A stretch of DNA of 64,000 nucleotides. Source: Conoideocrella luteorostrata (taxonomy: Eukaryota; Ascomycota; Sordariomycetes; Hypocreales; Clavicipitaceae). This document shows, one piece after another, positions 1 through 12,944 of the stretch; position 1 is the stretch's first letter, and each line of letters opens with the position of its first letter. The notes beneath the pieces are model-generated. The model was not told the origin of the DNA. It searched no databases and was given only the letters and a program-made list of their open reading frames with translations. The translations under genes were made by a program, and so were the position numbers. The stretch covers positions 186,001-250,000 of the forward strand of contig JASWJB010000025.1 in NCBI GenBank assembly GCA_032433595.1. Reading direction: 5' to 3'.

Positions 1-467
1 GAAGTCATATTGTTCGCAAATCTCGTCCGTTATTCAATTTAGCCCGAGATATTGGGTAAATCTCCCAGGCGAATCCTCCCAAAACAGATGCACGCATCAT
101 CGCCATCGTCTGTAAACCCCTAGGTCTGGAGTGCGACCGAAAAAGAATCAGCCAAGGCCACGTCCACGTCGACGAGGCGAGAAGCACAGAGAGCGCAAAC
201 ACTGGTTTTTCATCGTGTTTCTTCTTTAAAGTAGCGTGACTTCCATTTGACGGAGTCATCTCGATGATTGGCACCCTTGCCACAGACCAACGACAACTCT
301 GTACGCCTATATGCCTGGCAAACGAAAGGGGAGAAAGTGGCAGAACAGCCCAGAAGGAAATGATATCGTCTCAGACGCGTCGTTGCATATAATAAAACAG
401 ACTTCTACCTGTTCCACTTTGGACCCGGTAAATAAATAAACACAACCCTTTTCAAAGACATCGTTCA
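1..467. other. 3' flank of the endosulfine gene, no gene seen
   Basis: This stretch lies downstream of the minus-strand igo1-like stop codon and probably includes its 3' UTR. A 92-codon open frame on the minus strand (5-283) has no recognisable family, begins close to the window edge and shows no splice structure, so it is not called as a gene. Confidence 0.4.
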
Positions 468-1163
468 CTATCTGCGAATGGGAATGCCCTCGCTGGGTTG
501 CAGCGGCACGGGAGAGCCTCCTGCATTCTCCTTGTCTGGGCTGGAATTCGCACCATCTCCAGCACTCCGGTTTTCCCCTGTGGCGCTGGTTTCGCGGTTG
601 AGAAAGCTGCTCTCCTTGACAGGGCTGCCCGCCTGGATGCCGGCAATAGATCCATGGTGACCATGTTTTGGAATAGTGGCTCCGTTATTGACGGGGGAAG
701 AGAGATGGGGGATGTTTTCTGGAACCGGATGCTGGGAGCCAACGGCACCAGCGTCGACGCCATCGCCCTTGCCAGCCTTAGACATGGCATAGTCACCAGA
801 GTCGAAATATTTACGATCCTTAAGGTGCTTGGCGAAATGGTCGGATCGAGAGGGCAACTTGCCATAGAGACGGAAGAGGCGCTGTTCCTCGGGGGAGAGC
901 GACTAAAAGAGAACACAAGAGGTTAGCAACCAATGATTAAATAAAACAAGACCAGCAAAGATGGTTATCGGTGGAGGCAGATGGATGATCTCCGAGTAGC
1001 AGGTCTGTTTCTTGTTTGTTTGTTTGGTCATGTCATTTCGTCAAGCAGAGGGTGGATAGGCTATGTGACGTGATACGGATGGAGGAAGCCTTGTAAACAA
1101 ATGCTGCAGGTTAAGAAGGTGACCGACCTTGACGTCGACCTTGTTCTTCTGGTGCGGATTCAT
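468..1163 (-). CDS. igo1: Endosulfine / Igo1-like PP2A regulator
   Basis: Two exons (1128-1163 and 468-902) joined across a 225-nt intron (TTTTAG acceptor, phase 0) give 156 residues. The centre reads as the endosulfine signature: an SPEEQRLFRLYGKLP stretch at about 15-29, then KYFDSGDYAMSKAG at about 43-56. In this family Greatwall/Rim15 kinase phosphorylates the Ser of FDSGDY (Ser47 here), turning the protein into an inhibitor of PP2A-B55, which links nutrient signals to quiescence and mRNA stability. The rest is polar, Gly/Pro/Ser-rich and probably disordered, as usual for the family. The ATG at 1161-1163 was chosen because the 12-codon first exon splices exactly in frame into the conserved block; an open frame within exon 2 alone would lose the first part of the motif. 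Family assignment is firm; the Rim15 link is by homology. Confidence 0.9.
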
Positions 1164-1175
1164 TGCTATTATCGG

Positions 1176-1191
1176 TACACTCGCGAGTGTA
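1176..1191. promoter_or_regulatory. 16-bp perfect palindrome in the igo1 leader
   Basis: TACACTCGCGAGTGTA is a perfect inverted repeat whose inner edge is 12 bp upstream of the igo1 start codon. It could be an operator-like site for a dimeric factor or an mRNA hairpin near the start. No known binding protein is assigned. Confidence 0.4.
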
Positions 1192-4002
1192 TATCGGTTA
1201 ACCAAGTCGAGGTGGTGCGCTACAGAAATGTAGAGCCGACAGAAGCAGCCGTCAAGCTTCTAACAGCGGCCGACAAATGGCAACCAAGACTTTCAGAGGA
1301 CACAAAGCTGAAATGTCGAGAAGATTCAAATCGCACCAGTAAATTCATACAGTTGAGGATGAAGACTCTCGTGTGCTGTGGGATCAAGGTTTCGCTCAAA
1401 TGCCGAGGGGAGGATTCCCTTGATCTAGTGATGATTGGCGGGTGCGGTGCGAGCCTATCGTTGGGCTGGCCATCTTCTTGTGGTGGTTTGCAAATAGCGG
1501 GGCAGCCGACCACTCGTGTGTGTCGACCAGTTGGCGGGGAAGGTGCAGATACTGGCCGGTGCTCTAATACAGTGGTGCATGCCGGGTGCCCGTGACATCA
1601 GCGTCCATCACCAAGGACAAATTACTTTATGCACTTGCTCGGTATTCCATACAGAGCTGCACAAATATCCAGGGACTTCCCGACTCAGTACATACCAACC
1701 AGCATACCGAGCAGTTACCAAGCTTGAGGTTACCCCACACCACATCCAAGGGAGCCTGCGGCTTCAGGCCGGGCCCGTACACATACGAAGAGGCTTTGAT
1801 TCTCAAGAAACTGCCTCGAGTCATGTCATGCAACCTATTCCTTTCGCCTCTCTCCCGTCCTAGGATGTCGCCTGCGCGCCGTCATCCATCCACTCGGGCA
1901 GCATTGTGCTCCTCCACCTGATGGCATTTATGTACGTGTTACGCGGTCCATTATCATAACAATCTGTCCAGGCAAGCTATGCAGTAAGCTCCCCGTCTCT
2001 GCTTAGAGGGAAGACCTTGCGCGGAGCATAGAGGCGTAGCGCACGCAACGATTATTGAATGAAATTTGAACGTTGAACGTTCTGCGGAGTCTGGACAAGG
2101 CGCCCCCGCCAGACCAAAAAGAAAAGAGGAAGAATAAGAACCAGTTGAGGCCACCATGCCAACCGGCGAAAGTGTTATTTCGTTGCTTTCTGATAGCCTT
2201 GATGGTTCTAGCCCTTGAAAGTTATTTGATACTAGCCTCCAGTGATGTGCCATAGACAACCAGCATGATCGCTCTGTTGCTCTACTCCGGACACAAGATC
2301 AATTACCCCCTAGGTGCTTTGTGTTACAGATGACATCAACGGTTTGATGCCCGTTGAACAGGGCAGCAATGCATCATATTGACCTGCAAATACACTGACC
2401 GTTGTATCGGACCATTAGCGGATAACCCACCCGTTTGAGTATTTGGTTCCAGATAAATCAACAACTTAACCAACGCAAATTTCCTTTCCTCGCCCATCCT
2501 CCACATCGGCTAGCTATATCGTGAGGGTGAAAGAAAGAGGTCCAATATATAATTTGTCTCATTCTGCTTGGGAGCTAACGGCTGCCACTCGTGGAAGGAA
2601 TCGACATGATTCCAGATTTGTGATTGCTCTACAACTAGCATGGCTTCCCTTTTTCTCTCTCGTGTGCCTTTCCATTCTTGACAGATGGAACAGGTCTCTG
2701 GTTCAAAATCTATCCCCCAACTCAAGGCAGAGTGCTCTACGTAGCCTTTGCGGGGTTCAGGTCATTGATGTAGCATCGATGAGTTGTCGGCTGATAGCTT
2801 CCAGACTCTAGACGGGAACAGCCACACCATACGCTCCCCGAGATTGACCTGTGTGAGAATGGTTCACACGACTCTTAGCAGCCTTCCTAGCAACCCTCCG
2901 GGAGTGCCCCGCCGTTGCAGGAATAGACAAGCGTAGAACGTTCACACGGTGGTCAGTCACACTGTCCGTCACAATATCACGAGGTGTATGGTTTTCGATC
3001 GCTTCTTTGATCATTGCGCCTCGGCAAAGACCATCTTCCCATGTTGGCCGAGCAATGTCTAAGACGAGTTCTCAGTCTTTGTGCATCTGGAAAGAGACGA
3101 AATGTTCTGATGAAAATTGAAGCTCCATCTGAAAAAGCTTGTGGAACACTACTGCGGCAAGACCGCCAAACTGATTTGTACACTAGGTCGCCAATAGCCG
3201 TAACAGGGCAAGCGTGGGGTCACATGACGTGGATTTGCCTTCGATCAAGTGTTTGCCCATCATCCAATGTAAGTCGATGTCATGACGAAACAGTACGCAA
3301 TAGGCTAATTTCTTCCATGGGATAACTGTCATGCATCCATCTCGTGTGCAATCCCAATATCGTCCCAAATGTTCCAACCTCTGCGACTCGGGGTAAGCAA
3401 CCTCCGCCTTTTCGACTAGATACAGTATGGCAGACTAGCTTGGGAGTTACACCCGTTGGATTTCTAAGCATCAGCCAAATCGGACACTCGCTCCGGTGCG
3501 ATTGTGGAGCTCCACCTCCAACCCCAGAGGCAGGCTGCTTGCGAGATAATATCTGGTTTGGCTTTTTTCCCATTCGCTTGGGCTGTTACTTTCGGGACAC
3601 CGTGCATCGTGTATGAGCCGCCAGCGCAGACTTTGCGGAGGGGATCAACCAAAAATATTATTGTTCTTTACTTTGGAATAGGCACTACTTACCCTGCCTA
3701 GACAGCGAAGTGGACTAGAGCTGGAGGCTTATAATTTGCGGGACTTGAGTGAGAATCTCACTCAGTAGTTATTTTCAACCCTCGATTTTCATGAAGGGCG
3801 GAAGGCATTGCGCCGAATTATTCAGGGACTGCTGGCGAACATCTCATACCGGCCTGGCTGAATGATTCGTCCACAAAGCATATGCATCGTATCCGGACGA
3901 CACAGACAGAGTAGAGCCTACGGTTACATATCACCACCCCACCACCAACACCATTGTTCGATCTTCGGGATCAAAGCCTCCTGCATATTATAATTAACCA
4001 CA
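1192..4002. other. Divergent intergenic region igo1 / gcs1
   Basis: About 2.8 kb between two divergently transcribed genes. Short open frames occur on both strands but none resembles a known family or pairs into a spliced model. It holds none of the TACGGAGTA 9-mers common elsewhere. Near the gcs1 side is a 19-nt palindrome (listed separately). Confidence 0.5.
3746..3764. promoter_or_regulatory. 19-nt palindrome upstream of gcs1
   Basis: TGAGTGAGAATCTCACTCA has perfect 9-bp arms around one central base, about 240 bp upstream of the gcs1 ATG. The arms resemble bZIP/AP-1 half sites (TGAGT-/-ACTCA). Yap1-type bZIP factors control glutathione synthesis in fungi, so a regulatory role is a reasonable inference, but the spacing is not that of a classical AP-1 site. 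Confidence 0.35.
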
Positions 4003-6471
4003 ATGGGTCTTTTGTAAGTTTTCAATTGGATCTTGAAAGCGGCACGACGCCGGGATGGACAGCGCTAATTCAAGAATAACAGAGCGCTGGGAACTGCGCT
4101 GGAATGGCCGGAGGCGAAGAAGCGAGCCGACCAAGTTAGAGAATGGGGCATCAAGGTTAGCTTTTTTTCTGCCTAATCGTAGCTGTTCGGGCACTGATTT
4201 ACTTTGACAGCAACTGCTCGAGATTTGGAACAAGGCCAAGGGCAAAGAGAGAGATGCCATGTTGTGGGGAGATGAGGTCACACTGCCCGCTTCGCACGCC
4301 ATCCCCCCTTCATGTCAAGGCTAATCCTACTTCAGGTCGAGTACTTGGTCGTCACATATACCAAGGATGAGCAGAAGGTGCTGCTGTCCTTAAGACAAGC
4401 CCAGATTCTAGAAGCTCTTGCTTCTGATCAGGAGCTGGCCAAAGAGGGATGTGTCCCTGCATTGCAAGACGGCCCAACTACAAAATCCCAGTCAGTATAT
4501 ATGGAAGCTGAGTGTGCCAACATAACTTGTCGCTAACGCACTGTCTCTTATTTCACGATGCAGATCATCAAGCCCACTGCCAGTCTTTCACCCAGAGTTC
4601 GGACGTTTCATGCTTGAAGCAACACCGGGCAAGCCATGGGGTATTGGATTCAAGGAGCTGCTCGATGTCGAGCCAGATATGAAACTCCGCCGTAAAATCG
4701 CCAAAGACCACATGCTGTCTAAAGAGTACCCTATTACTTTGACAACTTTTCCTCAAATCGGTGTTCCTGGACAGTTTACTGATCCGTTTTATCCACCATC
4801 TGGGTCAAGGCTGCGATCACAATTTGTTCCAGACGAAATTGCTAATCCTCACATCCGATTCCCAACCCTGGCCGCCAACATCAGATCTCGCCGAGGTCGC
4901 AAAGTGCAGGTTAACGTGCCCGTATTTCATGATAAGAATACAAAGAAGCCTTGGACGGATCCGACTGTAAATTTCGATCTTCACAACTGGCCAGAGGACG
5001 ATGACGAACGCAACGGTGCTGCCCCCAGTGACTTCATTCACATGGATGCCATGGCGTTTGGCATGGGCAGTTGCTGCCTTCAGATCACGTTTCAAGCAAA
5101 AAATATCACTGAGGGACGGCAAATGTACGATCAGCTCAGCCCTCTGGGTCCGATTATGCTGGCTTTAACAGCTGCCACGCCGGTTTATAAAGGCTTTTTA
5201 GCCAATACAGATGTCCGGTGGAATCAGATCAGTCGAGCAGTTGACTGCAGAACGCCAGAGGAAATGGGAGAACAGGTATGTAGCTCACTGTTAGCGGTTG
5301 GGCGGAGATGATGAACTAACATGGAAGGAAGCCCCTCAAGAACGACCGTTGGAGGATACCAAAATCGCGATATGCTTCCAACTCAACTTACATCTCTACG
5401 GACCCCAGACTCCGTGAAGAGTACATGGATCCTGACCTAGTGATTGACCCATTGATCAAAGCCAAACTAATGGAAGGTGGAATGGATGACCGCCTTGCCA
5501 CCCACTTCGCGCATTTGTTCATTCGCGACCCCATTGTTATCTTTGAAGAAGACCTGCAGGAGCTCGACCTCAACAAGACTGACCATTTTGAAAACATACA
5601 GTCCACCAACTGGCAACACATGCGATTCAAGCCTCCACCCGCAGAAAACAACATTGGCTGGCGAGTTGAGTTCCGACCCATGGAAATCCAAGTCACAGAC
5701 TTTGAAAATGCCGCCTTCTCAGTCTTCATGGTCCTCGTCACGCGAGCCATGCTCTCATTTGACCTCAATTTCTACATTCCCATCAAGAAGGTCGATGAGA
5801 ACATGGAACGCGCACACGCGGTTGACGCCGTCCTTAAGGAGAAATTTTACTTCCGCAAGAATCTTTTCCCTCTTCGTCCCTCCCGCGCGAACACTGTCTT
5901 TGGCGATGAAAGCCGCCCCGGATCCGCGATGCCAAGCCGCTGCGGTTCGCCGGGCCTGCCTGTGGACGAGGAATACGATGAGATGTCGATTAATGACATA
6001 ATCAATGGTTCCGCTGACGGCGACTTTCCCGGTCTGATTCCCATCGTCGAGAGCTACCTTGACAGTGTTAATGTCGATGTTGAGACGCGATGTCAATTAG
6101 CAACCTACTTGTCACTTATTAGCAAACGAGCAAGTGGTGAATTGGACACCACAGCCCGCTGGATCCGCAACTTCGTCGATGCTCACCCTCGGTACAAGCA
6201 CGATAGTGTTGTTGACGACGTGATCACACATGATCTCATAGGTGCTGTGGTTGCCATTGGGGAACGCGAGAGTGCCGGCAAAAATTTTGCCGGACTTGGC
6301 ATTCATGGCCTTCCCAGATTGTTGGGTGGTTTCAGAGGAGGATGCGGTCAAGATTCTGTGTTGGATGGCGAGAACGGAACTGTGGTCGGGACAGATGTAG
6401 AGTTGGAGAATGGTTCGCGAAAGCGAAAGAGCGATTGGTTAGAGGCGCAAGACTCTTTGGAAAGGAAATAG
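4003..6471 (+). CDS. gcs1: Glutamate-cysteine ligase (gamma-glutamylcysteine synthetase)
   Basis: Catalyses ATP-dependent joining of glutamate and cysteine, the first and rate-limiting step of glutathione synthesis in the cytosol. Six exons: 4003-4013, 4083-4155, 4211-4276, 4336-4490, 4564-5275 and 5332-6471; all phases agree and give 718 residues, normal for fungal Gsh1-type enzymes. The conserved N-terminus begins MGLLALGT; WGDEVEYLVV lies near 47-56, the conserved LEATPGKPWG block follows in exon 5, and HLFIRDP and ENIQSTNWQ lie near 400-433 in exon 6. The C-terminal tail is basic and low in conservation. The first exon has only 11 nt and could easily be missed; it was accepted because TT+A restores the family N-terminus. 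The gene is divergent from igo1. No break or missing motif was seen. Confidence 0.96.
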
Positions 6472-8710
6472 AATAACGTTGGCGGAAGAGGGAAAGTTTG
6501 GATATGTGATAGTGAAGACGTTGGGTAAAGCTGGCGGTTTTTCTAGAAAAACAGTACGCACGGGCTCATAAAATACAGGGAATTACACTTCCATCTAAAT
6601 TTAACAAAGCTAGCTCGAGTGACGTCAACTTGGAATATTGTGTCCATAAACTCCAACACAAGAAGCTTGCACCTCGTTTTTTCCCAAGTAGGCCGGACAG
6701 TTCATGCTGGTCGTGGTCTTTGGCGCAATCTCTCATCGAGTCTACACAGTTGAGCCCTCTGACCGATCTATACTTATAGTCAAGATTCAGCCCAGTTCAA
6801 CCATCTGGAGATCCCAGGAGCGTGTACAACCTCTTCTATAAGTCGGCCGGATTCGTCAAGAGCCATACGTTAGCCAGGTCTAGATGACAGACTAGCCTAA
6901 AGATCATCATCACACGAACTTCGACGACAGGACCTTTTACAAATATATATAGATAAGTAGACGGAAGTTTTATTTCTAGAAACACAGCGCCCGAAGTGGC
7001 ATTCTTTTTCATCAGGTTACGTTAGTGTCTTTTTATGTATTCTTCAAATTGCGAGTCTCAGGATGGTAAAGAAAATGAGTGCTTTGAACGGACATGCGCT
7101 ATACATTGCTTCGCGGATGACTATTGTACGGCGCAGAGCTCTTTGTATTTATTTTCACGATCTTTGGGTGGAAGACGGAAATGTTGAACACCTCTCTGCT
7201 GCGAGCTAAATAATCCTGTCTATGAAAGAAGCGGTCTGCTCATGTAAGGGATTCAGCAGCGTAAATGCCCCTTGCGCGTATATTCTAGCCGCAACCTGCT
7301 CAGCTTCACTAGGTCTCACGCAAATGATGCTGGAATGCTTCTATAATGTCACATAAACAGGAGGCTGGCCGATAATGCTGAAACTCAGATACTTTGATCC
7401 AGGTCTGATAATTCGAGCGCTATTGGCGCCAATGACTCGTTCCAAGACGCGACTTTGAGCGCAGGCGGTTACGGATAAGTAGTGCCTCGAGTCGTTACGA
7501 AAACAATGATGACGTAAGGGTTCATTGAGACATCTTGAGCGGCAAGTGGGAGCATGAAGCTGCCGAGCATCTCATTCCATCACAGCCGTTGTTGCTTTTG
7601 CCGCGTCTCCAATACCCTTCTATCCGGCCGTTTTGCTTTTTCTCTCCGATCACCCTGTCTGCTCCACCCCTGGTAGAAAAGGGAGACAAAACGGCTTTCT
7701 CAGTGGCCGGCATGGCTGTGTACGGAGTATTTTAGCGAAATTTAGTAATGATGTGTCTCCGTAGCCCGCGCTTCGTACGGATTTAGGCGTTTTGTTCTAA
7801 ATTGGCAGAGTAAAAAGAGAAACATGTTTTCTCCGCTCGGACCATTACGCGGTGCACATAGTTATACATGCAAGTGTGGTGCCACGACCTCCCTATTGAA
7901 AGGTTAGAGAAGAGGCGCAACTTTTGGTGTGGGCTGCTGGCAAGACCAGTACCCAGCGGATGCACAAAATTTATACATACCAGATCTCACTTGTCACTAT
8001 CTACGGAGTACGGATAAGTAGCGTAGTGTTCGGGCAAGAGTAGGTAGCGCAGCATCTGCGTGTATTCGTTTCGAGGCACCTGATCAAAGCAAGCAAGCAT
8101 GCACTCTCGATTGAGAACTGACCTGTGCATGCATGCAGGCATCCCTCTACTCACACCCCCCCCCTTTAGCCGTCCTGCTTTTTCACTCTCCACATCCAAG
8201 GATTACGCTAGGGCGGAGGGCCGTTCGATAAAAGGAGATCAGATCTGGCGATCGACGAAACACCACTAAGCTGTATTTGGCGTGGACAAGTCAACCTAAA
8301 TACTCACTATTGCTCTCGGGCGGCACAGTGTGGAAGGGAGACAAGCAAGACGGGGAGAATGACAAGGAAAGCCGACCCTTGTGGTTGCTCCATCCATCCA
8401 CACACATAGCAGTGGCTCCGTATAGTACGTCAGTTCAGTGCCATGTGCCTCATCATTTTCGATGGATCAATCGAGATAGCACTAACTTACGATTCGTCAA
8501 GGAGGACGGCGAGGAACATAAAATAAGACAGTGGCCACGCGGATATCTTCCTCGCGCCGTTTCAGCTCCAGCGTGGCGGTGGACAGGGTCAAGAGGCTGG
8601 CTTAGTGGATTGATGCAACCATTTGGCAACGAGAACGAGAAGGCGGAAGGGAACGACTCTTACGATGGAGTACGGAGTCCTTGTATACTACGGAGTGGAC
8701 TGGCTAACTA

Positions 8711-8737
8711 CACGTGTTGCACGTGTTGCAAGTGTTG
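8711..8737. repeat. Triplicated 9-bp unit with two CACGTG E-boxes
   Basis: The unit CACGTGTTG is present twice exactly and a third time with one change (CAAGTGTTG). Two CACGTG sites therefore lie 9 bp apart, about one helical turn. No gene starts nearby, so a regulatory role is unproven. Confidence 0.5.
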
Positions 8738-11700
8738 TACTGGGCCGTGCAAGACAGACATGCGAAGGAAAGGCCAGACAGACCATGCGCGAGTTAACTG
8801 CAAAACCTGTGCCACGGGACGGACGACTCGAACACCCTTTTCTAGACCCGATGTTTGATGCTCAATGTTTTCTCCCGTTTGTTCTAGCAGCGACAAAGCG
8901 CGAGGAGAGCAAATCAGCATCAAGCTGACACCCTTTCTTTCATTCCTTGCTCACTCTGGAATCTTGTTTCACCGCACCAACCTCATGGCTGCGCTGTTGC
9001 ATCTGCGCACCCACTGCGGAGTACCTAGGCTAAGGCAAACAAGCAAATTACTCGAGGGTGCTCCGTACAGTGACATGCTGTCTCACCCTTTGGCCGAGTT
9101 CCCCTGAAATCCTGCAAACACAATAGAGCAGCTTTACATACTACTCAGCACTAGTTTCACTGCTGGTCGCACTACGGTTCGCGTATTGTCTTTTTGCATC
9201 ACATCACGTGAGTGAGGTACTCGAGATTTTATTTCCGAATTTGTCGGTCAGACCACAGGTCTGGAACGGGGATCATAATACCCGTAGGCAGGCTGGTGGC
9301 TCGTGAACAAGAATGAGATGAGCCAAATCGAAGTCTTCCAGACCAGATGGCGCTGAGCATAAAGTCAGACCATGAGTAGCTGCAGAGTACGCCGCAAAAT
9401 CGTGCCACTGACCGAGCTCCCGTGATCTTGATCTTGGGCTCTGCAGCCTGTCTGGACGGGCCGCATCGAGCGCTGACGAAGTAATTTGCTGTTGTGGCCC
9501 GGAGCACCGAGCGCCCGCAAGACATGGCTGAGATATGAAATCTAACTAGCCGCTGGCGTGACCTCACACTGTCCTGGGCGCTCACACATGTGAGTTTCTA
9601 TCTTTGGTCTATCTCAAACCACTAACTAGTAGACTAGCCCGTGGCGTATAACCACTTGCAACAGTTCACACATGCCTGTTGACTCTTGGCTAAGCTAAAG
9701 CCAGTCCAGAGCCATGTAAAGGAGGATCATGTTTGATTGAGACCACTGGAATTGAGAGAAAGTACTGTTAGCTCGGCCAATCCCAGCAAATGCAAAGAGA
9801 TGCACCAATGTTTGCTTCTTGAAACTGTACGTTACTCACCGACGCAGCCAACGCCTCGTATTGCACTGCATGGTCGTGTCCTGACTCAGCTCAAAAAAAT
9901 ATAATGCCACAGCATTGGACTGAATAGGCACCTTTCCGTTGCTTTAGTCACCAGACACGGCCCCCCCAAAGTCAACAGGATATCCAGGGTTTCACAAGAC
10001 GGGTGCATGTTCATTTAGGGTTTATCGAGTCTTACAGACAGTACGATAAGAATGTGCACAGAAAGATGTTGCATCTCACAAACACCATGTAACAGCTACC
10101 TTGCACGGCAGGAGATCTCCGATATCAGCTAAGACGCGGTTACCTGTAGTGATGATTCTGATGAGGTTACGCCAAAGAAATTACAGAAGTAAACTTCCGA
10201 AAAAGCTCATCCGACATTGCTGACGAGCTTGACACTGCATAGGAGTAGCGACTCGAACCATAAAACAACGCAGTCGCTATCTTCAAAGGAGCAGGGCGGG
10301 GATTTCGGGCTACATTCTCATGCGTCTGGGGACGGACCCAGTTATGACAACTGGGCGAGTAAGATGACTCAGCTTGGAAGCATCGTATTGAGCCTTTCAA
10401 TAAAATCACAATCTCCATTGATTGATTGCAAGGAGCGACCGGGACCTCATGCGGCTCGCTGATAAAACACTTGCAAGCACGTACAGAGGTACAGGTTCTC
10501 ACACCGACGTAACACCATGATTGTCACAATTGAAATCAAACAAAACTGGCTCATCTCCGTTTTCAGGCCCTGAGTTACTCAAGACCGATGACATGTCGTG
10601 GAGCGTATGCCAGCCACGTCTCTTCCGCGGAAAGCGTTCGGGTTCGAAGGAAGCACAAAGTCCCATTCACCAGTCTCTTGGCACAGACAGAATAGAGAAG
10701 GTGCCGGTTGGCAGATTCAGGGCAATGCAGGTTGGCGTATGCGAAGATGCCCCGGCTTCGTTTTGCAAACGTTCACGAAGGGTGCAGCGGTCGTTCTCTA
10801 CTATAAACCACCAATCATTATTGTACAGAGTACGAAGTACAACAGGCGCATATGGGGTCCGTGTTCATGCCTGTATGGCCTGTAGATAATGTCGAGAGGT
10901 CGAGGGCCAGGATGAGGGCGAGGCAGCTACCCCTCACCCTTGTCTCGCGGGATAGAGCCATTCTGACTCGGCCCGCGATGCGATTCCAGAGATGTGACAT
11001 GTCTCTTTTTGCGTGCCCAACTGTTTCTGATCCTGCGTCGGCGTTAAATTACTTGCATCCTTGATCTGGTTCACTTGATTATCCATCAAGGGCCCGGTTC
11101 AAAATGGGGGGAGATGCGCTGGCCATGCGCGCGATGTGTCCATGATCCGAACCGGGACCAACAATCCCATCGTCTTGAACCAGCCCAAATATATTTATTC
11201 CAAGCGGACGCGGTTGGAGCCGTATCCTAACGCTAGGCCCCGCCCTTTTCATATTACAAGTTGTAGTAGACAACAAAAGCCGGAGACGTTTGTCCAAAAG
11301 ACTTGCAGCGGCCAAAAGCGCAATTGTGCGCGGCATCCCCGGAAGGGTTGTTTCAAACGTACACATATTTACATGGAAGAAATGCATCACATTTGAGATC
11401 AATGAGTATCGAGTGCAAGTCCGATGCCCATAACAATTGACCTCCTTCCCCCCTCCCAGGCCGGGGCGTCCTGCCTCTCTTGGACCCTTCCGATCTCAGC
11501 TGTCTGTCTTAGCACAACACTTGCACCTGCTACGTAGATAAGGCAGCTCTGCTCTCAGTACTCCGTGCTGTGCAATACAGTTTACCGGATTTGGATGCGT
11601 GTTTTCAGTTCATCTGTCACTTGATCAAGGTGTCGCATAGTTCGGAACATGAGAGGACCAACAGGGTTTAGGAGGAAAAAAAAAAAACAAGAAGCACAGA

Positions 11701-12165
11701 AACGTGCAATAAAATGGAGATTCAATCTACTCTACGACGGCCTTAAAGCTCTCGCGTCATTCTTGCATGAGGGGTGCAGATAATACTACCACCAGCTCGC
11801 ACCAGCTACCTAAATTTTGCCTTGGCTGGCACGTCTGGTTTGTGCCTAACTAATCAACCAGCTAAATTAGTCTCAGCAATCTGAGTGGCACAGCACGCAG
11901 TAGATCGCCAGCGCCATCGTTTATTAGTTTGTAGGTGCCGCCTCCCCGACGTCCTTTTTTTTCACTGTGACCGTACGAAGTAGTATACCCTGCTTGCCTG
12001 CCGTGGTGGCTGCTGATATTGCGCGTATTGTGCTCTGTCTGGGTTGTATCGTATTACCTAGACTCCGCCCGTCTTGCTCCCCGCGGCCGTGCCGTCTGCA
12101 GTTATCGCCGATTAGCGGTTCAGCTCCAGAGCTCGTGCCTCCCCGAGAGCGATCGTGATGAATTG

Positions 12166-12183
12166 CTCTCTCTCTCTCTCTCT
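12166..12183. repeat. (CT)9 microsatellite
   Basis: A simple CT dinucleotide run in the non-coding block between gcs1 and nsdD. Confidence 0.9.
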
Positions 12184-12926
12184 GTGTCTTATGCTTGTCA
12201 TATTGCATGCTTCTACTCCGTATTTGGCCTGCGCAAAATACGCACAGTATGTGCTCCGTAGTTACAGTGCAGTGCATAACGGACCTGACTTGCAAAGTTC
12301 GATATCACCACAATCCACAATGGAGCCGTCAGCGTCAGCATGCACGGCCATGCAGGCAAAAGGACAGCCATCTAACTACGGAGTAAGCACTTTGGGAATA
12401 TCCCGATCAGTGAGTCAGTCGTTCTCCGGAAACTACCTATCTTATGGCACCTTTGACCCATTCTTACCTCATCCTTTGCCAGGATGAGTACGGAGTGTTC
12501 ATTATACCTTCATCACTGCTCCCACCCACCCTCTCCACTCCCTATGACTATAGGTACATTCATAATGTGTGCACGCATACTGGTACCGTATAGTAAGTAC
12601 GGAGCACTCTGTAGTGTCATTTAATACAATATGCACCACGGACAACGGATTATGGAGTACTACCTGCTGGGACCCAAGTCATTATGCACACTACTTATAT
12701 GTAGTTGGTTGTGGGCTGCATACGACAAGGATCCGCCGATGCTCCCGACCAACCGACCAACCCTAACCAACAAAAAGATGGCCCATTATCCGGCCCCAAT
12801 GCCTCATATTGGTCAAGTCAGATGGAGCCTTACCAAACAATAACAACAACCAAAAAAACAAAAACGAAAAAGAAAAAAAAAATTAGGGAAGTACTAGAGA
12901 AGAGGAGAACCTAGGAAGGGGAGAGG

Positions 12927-12944
12927 AAAAAAAAAAAAAAAAAA
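12927..12944. repeat. Poly-A tract, 18 bases
   Basis: A homopolymer at the end of an A-rich purine stretch beginning near 12840. It could be the tail of an old retroposed copy, but no body was recognised upstream. Confidence 0.8.

Noticed and set aside
1101..1595. 164-codon plus-strand frame
   Set aside because: It is antisense to igo1 exon 1, has background composition and matches no family.
8277..8858. 193-codon plus-strand frame with a Cys-rich stretch
   Set aside because: The Cys run comes from the CACGTGTTG tandem repeat; the remainder has no domain, signal peptide or splice partner.
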